DNA of 64,000 bases. It comes from Magicicada septendecula. Taxonomy: Eukaryota; Arthropoda; Insecta; Hemiptera; Cicadidae. The translations under genes were made by a program, and so were the position numbers. Positions 55,476 through 64,000 of the stretch are shown here, piece after piece. The stretch spans positions 22,882,620 through 22,946,619 of the forward strand of contig CM068373.1 of assembly GCA_034769895.1 (NCBI GenBank). The letters are read 5' to 3'. The notes beneath the pieces are model-generated. The model had not been told where the DNA came from and did no database searches. It saw only the letters and a program-made list of their open reading frames with translations. Position 1 is the first letter of the stretch. Each line of letters begins with the position of its first letter.

Positions 55476-58384
55476 GACTGTTTGTTTCTGGTAAATATTT
55501 ACTGATAATTCCTTCTTAAAGTCTTTTTTTATTTTGAAACAGCTAATCCGCGTGGATTATTATCAGTTACTACTGTCACTACAAGCCATAAACTGGCTCA
55601 AAACTTAAATATGCTAAGTATTGAACAAACGGAAGGTAGGTCCATCTGACGTTTCAATGTTGGTGGCACTGGCAAAATTAAACTCAATTCTCAGAACACT
55701 CTTCTAACTGACTCGACAAATGTATCAGAGATCGGTATAGTCTTATTTGTGTTTACAACAATTTAAATTAAATAAGTTAATGTGTACAAATTTGGTCTCA
55801 ATTTGTTACGGATGAAAATGTATTTAATTAACAATTATCATAACAATTACGTCATAAGTATTCAAGTCAATGCTATTTCTAGGTTTCTAGCAAATTGCTT
55901 GTGTTTACAATAACTATTCCTTTGTTGCGTATTGTAATTGTTTGCTTGCAGTGCAATTAACTCATAAGCTTATGGCAGTTGTAAAGAAACGAGTGACTCC
56001 CGTGAAAGCCCAAGTTGCGGTGTCAATTTGTAAAGAAAGTAGATTTATTCCTGATTTAATTATGTTTAATCCAATTTACTATCTCGTTACGGTTAAATCG
56101 GTTTACTATTTATTTTTGGTAATTGAGTATAGCTGTTGGTGTTTATTCCTCGTATGTATGTTAATTATGTTTATTCGTTGGTTTGTTTAGGTTTCTGATT
56201 TCATTCATCGAATTTTCTATGATTCGGCGAACAAAATTATTCGCTATCTGCCTCAGACGTTTGAATATCACCGTTGTAATGTAGAAACAACTCTTTAATG
56301 AGTACCTTCGATTACCATCTCGAACTTACCGATTGAGGTTATTTCTATTTTCGTAGTTATCTTCAGAATTACCACACGCTGACGTCTTCTTGGTCTTCGC
56401 TCGTTCAGCGTGAAACCTATTAACTTAATACCTTCGAGAAATAAAACACATGGAATTGTATTTGGTAATGATAATGTTCAATATTTATTTTTATTCAAGT
56501 TAGTTGAAAATTATGAATTCGACATTAACAATAGCATAGGCCGATTCTGTCTCAGGGTTCGATTTCTTAAATTTTTAAATTAATATCATTATGTCAAGTT
56601 CTTTGGACTGCTATGCAAGGTTCATTTACATTAAAAGAAAAAACAAGGAGTACATTACAGTACAAATATAGTAATACTTATCATCTAATATAACAGAAAT
56701 AATGGTAATTAAAATTTAAAATACATTACTCGAAATCCCTTCATTCAGTCTAATACCGCAAAGCATCATGGGCTTGACGAATTTGCAAGGCAATATGGCG
56801 TCTATTTGGTTTGCTGTTAATCGTGTGAAATGTTTACCCACAGTTTTTATTAATAAAATAAATGTCACTAAGTGTTCACTATTTATTACTTATATTTTCT
56901 TGGTGCAATAATGTTTTTATCGGTTGCAAATGTTGGATTGTTCTTGGTGTTGGTAGTGATAAACCGTAGATTGGATATTACCTGTAGGTTAGTTGACTGG
57001 CCGAGATATTTGCTGTTTATTATTTAGTTTTATTTTATTCTTCCTTCTTGTTAGTTGTTCCGTGCTTAGATATATCTTCATTTTTAATATTATTCTTAAT
57101 CACTTTTGGATATTATTTTCATTAATTCATTAAATTTTCTTCCTTCTCAGATTAGATTCCTTTATATAAATTTTGTCATTTTCTATGTGCACTGAACTCA
57201 ACCGAACTCTCTCGTGTCTAACAATAAAGTGTTTTTAATTTCTTCTTATTTCACTGAATTGACCAGAAATTACTATGATCCTTATTGGTCCATTTTGTGA
57301 GATTTAAGTATCACATGACACCGGTTATAAAAAATACATTATTTTTATACTTTACACCAAAATTACTCCTTAATTATTACAAAATCAGACTTAATATAAT
57401 TTACATTTTGTTTCTTCTGTTAAAATTATGAGCAATTTGGTACTACTCATGATCTGTATTTGTAATTTAATAACTAGTTTTGGGGATTTTACTTTTACAA
57501 AACAGAACATTTTAGAATTATTGATGGCTGATTGATATGACATTTTGGGATATCATTAATTGAACTTATTTATTCCTTGCATTCTAGTAATTTTAACTCC
57601 TTCAAAACTAAACAAAACTCTTAACTGAAAATCATGTCTTAATGACTATAACTTCACCTATTGCTAAATAACAACACACTTTTAAATAATTGTCTGTGTG
57701 ATTAACAAATAACAATGTTATATCTGGGTTTACAGTCCGTTTTGGATCTGTCTTTATTTGTCTTTTATCTTCATCATTATTATATTGTCTGTGGGATGGT
57801 TACTGATTATTTTCACTGTTCTTTCACTTTAACACTGTTGCATTTTTATATTTTACCTTGAATCCCTTTACATCTTATGCTTAATTACATTTAGTGAACT
57901 AGTTACTATACATTTGTTACATATTTTATTTATTCCAAAGTTGTACTGTACTCTCTGTTTTATTATTATTATTTTTATTTACTGATCCTAATCTATCTGG
58001 GTATTGTCTAACTAGTATAGTTGTTGGTCATAGTCATGTCACTTATTGGGTTTGGAGTTAATTTGGTCTACACCTTTTTTATTTGGGACTTCAATTTTAC
58101 TTGATAGTAATAATACTGCTTGTTTCTATATCGGTGCTACTCTTCATGGTTTATTATTTGTCTTTACCAGTACAGATTTTGGTCTTGATACATAGTTTAT
58201 GGTATACTGGTTGAGATGAGTAGTAGATATTAGTTATATTATTAAGAGCTTCATCGACGATTACTAGACTAATGATTTTTAGAAGTATCGAATATTATTT
58301 TTATTATCTAACATGTCTCTAAAGTGGTGAATATCTAGGTAAATTCCTTACTTTAATGTAACTTACATCTGTATCAGTCAGTAA
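55476..58384. other. AT-rich region without recognised genes
   Basis: Extremely AT-rich, stop-rich DNA. Nothing is supported. The 82-codon frame at 55942-56190 has a hydrophobic end but no recognised domain. Confidence 0.5.
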
Positions 58385-59497
58385 TATGATAGAACAAAAC
58401 ATCCACGACGTAGTACAAGTTGAATAATTGGAAATTTCGATATGCTGTTCAAGTATTACTTATGATACAACAAAAATCCACGACGTAGTACAAGTTGAAT
58501 AATTGGAAATTTCGATATGATGTTCAAGTATGATAGAACAAAAATCCACGACGTAGTACAAGTTGAATAATTGGAAATTTCGATATGCTGTTCAAGTATT
58601 ACTTATGATAGAATAAAAATCCACGACGTAGTACAAGTTGAATAATTGGAAATTTCGATATGATGTTCAAGTATTACTTATGATAGAATAAAAATCCACG
58701 ACGTAGTACAAGTTGAATAATTGGAAATTTCGATATGATGTTCAAGTATGATAGAACAAAAATCCACGACGTAGTACAAGTTGAATAATTGGAAATTTCG
58801 ATATGCTGTTCAAGTACTACTTATGATAGAACAAAAATCCACGACGTAGTACAAGTTGAATAATTGGAAATTTCGATATGCTGTTCAAGTATTACTTATG
58901 ATAGAACAAAAATCCACGACGTAGTACAAGTTGAATAATTGGAAATTTCGATATGCTGTTCAAGTATTACTTATGATACAACAAAAATCCACGACGTAGT
59001 ACAAGTTGAATAATTGGAAATTTCGATATGCTCTTCAAGTATTACTTATGATACAACAAAAATCCACGACGTAGTACAAGTTGAATAATTGGAAATTTCG
59101 ATATGCTGTTCAAGTATTACTTATGATACAACAAAAATCCACGACGTAGTACAAGTTGAATAATTGGAAATTTCGATATGCTGTTCAAGTATTACTTATG
59201 ATACAACAAAAATCCACGACGTAGTACAAGTTGAATAATTGGAAATTTCGATATGCTCTTCAAGTATTACTTATGATACAACAAAAATCCACGACGTAGT
59301 ACAAGTTGAATAATTGGAAATTTCGATATGCTGTTCAAGTACTACTTATGATAGAACAAAAATCCACGACGTAGTACAAGTTGAATAATTGGAAATTTCG
59401 ATATGCTGTTCAAGTATTACTTAAGATACAACAAAAATCCACGACGTAGTACAAGTTGAATAATTGGAAATATCGATACGCTGTTCAAGTATTACTT
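58385..59497. repeat. 75/68-bp satellite, fifteen units
   Basis: Fifteen copies of CCACGACGTAGTACAAGTTG plus AATAATTGGAAATTTCGATA. Most units are 75 bp. A few (for example the one starting at 58478) are 68 bp, lacking a TACTTAT heptamer. Variants such as GATAGAACA/GATACAACA and GCTGTTC/GCTCTTC recur in separate units, showing that blocks of several units were copied together. The array ends five bases before the LTR at 59503. Confidence 0.95.
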
Positions 59498-59661
59498 AGT
59501 ATTGTTACGAGGGTCTCACTGATCGTCGTATAGTACAATGGAAATAAAGTACCCAAATGATAGCAATGAAGTAATTAATAACCGGTTTTTCTGAGTTACA
59601 ATTAACAATTTGTAGTCTACCTTCAATAATTCCCCTTGTGACTTCTTATAAATCTCTTCTA

Positions 59662-59694
59662 TTACGCATTTCGAAGACTATGCTCCATGTTCAG
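59662..59694 (-). ncRNA. hammerhead-ribozyme-like motif, left arm of F5
   Basis: On the minus strand: CTGAACA (G changed to C), an extra T, GGAG/CTTC stem with loop CATAGT, GAA, then ATGCGT. One core base and one stem base differ from the right-arm copy, so it is likely inactive if the right arm is the original form. Confidence 0.3.
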
Positions 59695-59798
59695 TTAGTA
59701 AAATAAAAAATAAAACTATATCACTCTCTTACGAGATCGTTACATAATAAAAATGTCAATTGAGTGATATAGTTTTATTTTATTTTTTATTTTACTAT

Positions 59799-59830
59799 CT
59801 GAAAGTGGAGCATAGTCTCCGAAACGCGTA
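59799..59830 (+). ncRNA. hammerhead-ribozyme-like motif, right arm of F5
   Basis: CTGAAAG (core base changed), T, a perfect GGAG/CTCC stem with loop CATAGT, GAA, the palindrome ACGCGT, A. The four bases before it, CTAT, pair perfectly with ATAG after it, giving stem I. All three stems can form; the CTGANGA box is imperfect. Confidence 0.4.
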
Positions 59831-60542
59831 ATAGAAGAGATTTGTAAGAAGTCACAAGGCGGATTATTGAAGGTAAATTAATTTATTAATTCGATCAAGT
59901 GACTTGGATACAAGATTAAACATGAATATTAAACTTGTAGGCAGCAAGGTATTCTTGTACAATAATTGACGTTAAATTTGTCCACACGCAATAATAATTT
60001 CAACTATTAGAGTTCCGCACTAATTTATAGCAATAATGACTTCGCCACAACACTTCGATTCGCAGTTGAATAAATCGCCAGCTCTAACTAAGGCGGCCGC
60101 TGTTGCTTATATATGGCCTGCAGATGTTCCATTCCTTCGGTGGCGTGCCAGCATAATTTGCTTAGTTACCAAGCACTAGAACAGTCTGGAGTAGTACTTT
60201 AGTATTCGGCTTTAACGGAGACACGCACACGCTCGGTTAGCCGAGAAACGTGTAGGACGACATACTATAGACTGTCCGAGAGCGTTCCGTAATTGTCTCC
60301 TAACAATACTGTTACGTTTGTTGAGTCTATCTGATTGTATAGAGAAGTGAAATTGGACTGTCATCCTGCAGAGTAATATAAGGCGTCAGAAACATATTTC
60401 AGATATTCGGTAAAGTGAATAAACTTTTAAATAAACTGCTTGAATTTCTTAATATTGCCTCAATCAATCTACTACACATCAAGTGTCAAATAGAAACAGA
60501 AGAGTACAAACAACTATCAAATAGAGACAGGAGAGTAAACTG

Positions 60543-60970
60543 GTGTTGGGTACATCATTTAAATTGTGCTAACGGACCGAATCATATCAGGATCTGTCTG
60601 ATATTACCACAGTTAATTGATATTAGAACACTCTGATGTGGGAGTAGAGGAGGACGCGACGTAAGTGAGGATTCATACGGGAGACTCGTACCGGTTAATT
60701 AAAACCAAGAGACCGTGAGCTAATATTGTTACGTTGCTAGGCGCCAGGTTCTACATATAGCATGATTGTGTTGCCGGCTGGAAATTAATTGTATTGTCTC
60801 ATCCTTGTAATGAGAATACGCGCACTCTAATTAGTATACAGTATTAACGTAAGTAGTGAACACAAACTACAAGATTCCGTTGTGTTGTTATTTATCTTAT
60901 GTGAACTGCATAACGATCAGGCAGACGTTATAAAACAAGACTAGAAACACTAAAATAATTTCAAATTTTA
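60543..60970 (+). repeat. unclassified interspersed repeat, copy 2
   Basis: Second copy of the repeat at 13535-13930, in the same orientation, 47 kb away. It starts in the AACGGACCGAATCATATC region and continues past ACTAAAATAATTTCAAAT. There is no coding capacity. Confidence 0.65.
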
Positions 60971-61079
60971 TTATACCCTTTTATAAATAATAACTGCAAT
61001 ATTAGAAATGTTAAAATACATGAGGAATGGAGAATTAAATTAATTTTCCTACTGCATATAAAAAGGATATCCAATAAAG

Positions 61080-61560
61080 GGCAAAAACAACAGAGAAATT
61101 ACGTTATTTGCAATAGCATATAAAATATTCTATAAAATTTTATATTTAAGAATTACACTTCACACAAATAAGATTATAGGTAACTATCAATGCGAGTTTC
61201 AACCTGAAAAATCTACAATTAATCACATTTTTCCTTTACTACAAATTTTGGAGAACACCAAGGAACTTAATATTACGATTATTCACCTGTTTATAGCCTT
61301 TAGTACAGCATATGAGAGCATAAAATGATCCAAGTTATTTAATGCAACGAATTAGTTTGGAATCCAAGTCAAGTTTACAAATTGGTTATGACTGCAATAG
61401 AAGGGAGACAGTATTGAGTTAAAATCCAAACAGATTTGTCAGAAACTCTACAAATTACAAATGGGCTAAGGCAAAACGACAAACTTACGTGTCTGCTCTT
61501 GGAAATATAGCCTCCGAAACGGTTGTTAGAGATGGAGGTATCCAAAAAAAGGGGAACAAT
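61080..61560 (+). pseudogene. old LINE reverse transcriptase fragment
   Basis: In changing frames the translation reads REITLFAIAYKIFYKILYLR, then NYQCEFQPEKSTINHIFPLL. Next is a HLFIAFSTAYESI stretch and ETLQITNGLRQ, with VVRDGGIQKKGN at the end. These are RT motifs 1 to 4: the helix before motif A, F.P..ST..H, the D..AY (here FIAFSTAYESI, with the catalytic D lost) and the LQITNGLRQ.. motif B. The YADD motif is not reached. Frameshifts and stops are frequent, so this is a very old copy. The 5' and 3' ends are not identifiable. Confidence 0.7.
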
Positions 61561-62219
61561 GTGTAATCCCTCCTTATTTTTATTTAGTTTTTTTAAGGAG
61601 AGGCTACTAGATATTTAGAACTAGGCAGAAGGCCTAGACGAAGCATAAAATGTGCTGGGTCCAGTGAGACGGGACTTGCAATAATACTCTCGATTAACCA
61701 ATAATATAGCCATCTTTATTATTTCATAACATGTAAAACGTATTCATATTAATTATAATGCATAATGGGTCACATAATTTTATATTATTATTATTACATA
61801 TTTATCATCACTCAAAATTTCAAAATTTTACCCTTATTTTTTTAATTTTTTTTTTTTGAACAACGATAACAGCCATTATTATTTCTGATGTGCCTTCATA
61901 TAATTATAATTCATTTTCTGTGTATATACATATTAATCGCAATTTAACATTTACTAAAATAATTCAACATTTAATATATCATCCTTCAAAAACATTATTT
62001 TAATAACACAATTCCCCAAACTAGTATCGACAAAATAATATAGCAATATCTGTTAAATCTTGAATCATATTTTGTACATTTATATTTTAAGAATAGCACA
62101 TAACATCAATAATCATATAAATTGTGTAAATATCCCCTTTTATAACACTTTACATAAAGAACACATAATTGCACACAAATACAGATATACATATACATCA
62201 CAGATAAGATACAACATGT

Positions 62220-62780
62220 TCAACCTGGCAGTCAGCCTGTATATTCTTATAAACCCCATACATAACCGGAGAAAAAATCTGGACCAGTCATTATGACCCA
62301 AAACTACAATTATAAGTTTAAGTCGCCAGCACAGCTTGTATAATTTCATAAAATACTGCAAAAACCCCTTAACTCCATAAAATATAAAAGAATTTGAAAA
62401 AAACTGAGTCGATAATAAGAACTAGAAATTACAAATTTAAATTGGCATGGCAGCCTATATTGTTTTATACAATCGTAAGTTTTTCCTTTGTTCCTTTATA
62501 AAAATAAAATTTTAAAGAAAATCCGCTTGGAACATATCTACAAGAAAATCAAATTATAGACTGAGGTGGCCGTACAGCCTATATAATTTTTTGAAATTAT
62601 AAGAAGTTGATATTATAAATATATACAAATTTAAAGATTTTCTGAACTGACTATAGCAGTAAGAAAGAAAATAATAAAAATAAATTTAAGTATCATTACA
62701 GCCTGAATAATTTTATAAAACTGTAAAATCTTTTGTTTGTAAAAATCTATAAAAAGAATTCTGAATTGACCCGGCCGCAG
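62220..62780. repeat. decayed tandem array, about 120-bp unit
   Basis: The word (C)AGCCTRTATAATTTT recurs at about 62233, 62330, 62451, 62574 and 62699. Each is preceded by an AATTTAAGT or similar word and followed by ATAAAA and, later, a CTGAATTGAC-type word. The spacing is 97-125 bp. Sequence conservation is low, so unit borders are uncertain. Confidence 0.55.
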
Positions 62781-64000
62781 ACATGTGCCAGTGCCGGATC
62801 CGACAGAAGATAACATGTCCAGTTCCTGCAGAGAACAGCACCTACAGGTGACTACCTCAGGTTAAAGAGTGGAAATCATCCTAAAACCCATAAAAAAATT
62901 CCAACCCATTTTTAAATTATATACAATGATTCACCAATAAAATACCCAAGACGGTAATAGGAACCCGACCAGCCGGTCAAGCTCCCAACATTTGCAAACT
63001 ACACCCACATAATTCACTACAATACCGATTCCCCACAACTTTTACAACCCCCCATTCAACCCTACTGTAAAAGAAATTACAGTAAGTATAAAAAATTAAT
63101 GATCACCGGACACCTGCCCTCGTCCGGGTCTACAATTTCTGGGGCGTAATTACATTTTGAGAACTATACAGATAAAGTTTGTAATCAAAATTATGTCCAG
63201 CTGGACGCAAGCACAATGGAGTAGAACTTGAGTTATTTTTGCAGGTTAATGTCACAACACATGGTGTCTGCTGCAGCGGCCTAGTATATTTTAAAAAGCT
63301 TAAATTTCACCTTAGTTTAGTCCAGATAGGTCCCGTGGGTACGGTGGCAGGCTGTACCGCAGCTCCTCACCTGGCGGCCAAGATCGAGAGTTCAGATGTT
63401 TTTACGGCATTGCGGCAGATGGCTTACCACATGCGGAGAAGGTCACATTTCCAACTGGGTCGGGAACCCTGGACATTCATAATAATTACTTCACTGGCCC
63501 ACAAACCATAACCCCATATGCCACAGCATACGAAACACACCAAGTTCATAACACGTATAACATTCTCTGACAGGCATAAGCATATAACACATGTGCTCAC
63601 TCAGACAAATTTAGTAAAGTTCCCCAGCTCCACAAAAATTACATAATATTTCCTTTTTTACGCCCCTTTTCACATGTACAATTGAATTGATATATTGATT
63701 ATAAAATACAAGATATTAGGCTGTATTAGTGCTTAAAATGAATCGAATATTCAGCAAGGAACATGCCTTTTTAGTCACACGCCACGTGGCAAACTTCAAA
63801 CTTTATCAACTTGCATCCAGGTTAATTTAAAACTAAATGTAAATCTTTTACGATAAATGAACAATATATATTTAACCCACTTACCGGAGATCGCTTAGCG
63901 TTTACTTAATCGTGAAGAAAAGCAATTTACAACGATAAAGAAACTCAACTCTACCAGGGAGAAAGCTGTTGACCCCACTGCTGCACAGATCTGAACTGAA
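62781..64000. other. no gene recognised
   Basis: The segment 63200-63520 is less AT-rich and has a 90-codon open frame on + (63239-63511), but I recognise no domain. It may be a further unclassified repeat. The rest is AT-rich. Confidence 0.4.

Larger units (their letters stand above)
59618..59875. mobile_element. foldback element with two hammerhead-like cores (F5)
   Basis: Long inverted arms of about 110 bp: the left starts TACCTTCAATAATTCC and the right ends GGATTATTGAAGGTA. The arms are highly similar (CTTGTGACTTCTTAT and its inverse, ACTATATCACTC and its inverse). Each arm contains a copy of the core motif. It is inserted in a family-1 LTR, which dates it as younger than that LTR and proves mobility. 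Confidence 0.75.
59503..60305 (-). mobile_element. solo LTR, family 1 (copy E), containing a foldback
   Basis: On + it starts TGTTACG at 59503, and its complement ends GTCGTATAGTACAATGG-like, matching the 3' ends of copies A-D. The other end is CCTAACA at 60305. A TATATAAG-like promoter word in the minus sense lies near 60101. The LTR is about 250 bp longer than its relatives because the foldback F5 (59618-59875) sits within it. Removing that leaves about 545 bp, the usual length. Confidence 0.65.

Noticed and set aside
56330..56375. CTGAAGATAAC...GAAA on the minus strand
   Set aside because: No stem II can form between the two boxes.
58385..59497. CRISPR-like array
   Set aside because: The whole unit is repeated with no variable spacers, and the context is eukaryotic.
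63239..63511. Possible 90-codon gene
   Set aside because: There is moderate GC but no recognisable motif, and no splice or promoter evidence I could defend.

Overview
This window looks like non-coding, transposon-rich DNA from a large arthropod (probably insect) genome. The background is AT-rich and full of stop codons. Every recognisable protein-coding stretch belongs to a mobile element: mariner DNA transposons, several families of non-LTR retrotransposon (LINE), Penelope-like fragments, solo LTRs and tRNA-derived SINEs. I found no host exon, rRNA or functional tRNA gene. The species cannot be fixed from the sequence alone.

Layout. 1-6.5 kb: end of a mariner transposase, a solo LTR (family 1) and a short tandem array. 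6.7-18 kb: two palindromic foldback elements with hammerhead-ribozyme-like cores, many 3' ends of decayed LINEs, two SINEs of one family, and one copy of an unclassified 0.4 kb repeat. 18.6-24.4 kb: three more family-1 LTRs, a second type of SINE with 11-bp target duplications, and a Penelope-like 3' end. 24.4-33.5 kb: a three-level nest. An old LINE reverse transcriptase is split by a family-2 solo LTR (4-bp duplication ATCT), and that LTR is split by a 7.45 kb GC-rich Jockey-type insertion (11-bp duplication). The insertion holds a full-length ORF1/ORF2 element and a second, endonuclease-less ORF2 that is fully open. 33.5-44.2 kb: an inverted pair of about 1 kb repeats, another foldback, a 60-bp satellite, and an exact 658-bp-period LTR-leader-LTR-leader-LTR array of family 2 with visible primer-binding sites. 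45-56 kb: Penelope-like 3' ends (one with a well-formed hammerhead-like core), a nearly whole but frameshifted mariner, dinucleotide tracts, a foldback and LINE tails. 58.4-64 kb: a 75/68-bp satellite abutting a family-1 LTR that itself contains a foldback, a second copy of the 0.4 kb repeat, an old LINE RT, and a decayed array of about 120-bp units.

The most interesting signal is a conserved RNA-like motif: CTGANGA, one extra base, a stem, GAA, then a short palindrome starting with A and ending with U. It occurs in five foldback elements, in both arms of several, and just downstream of Penelope-like C-terminal coding remnants. Different copies keep the stems with different bases. This matches the known association of type I hammerhead ribozymes with Penelope-like retroelements, but the extra base after the CTGANGA box departs from the textbook core. 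All coordinates of degenerate elements are by-eye estimates.
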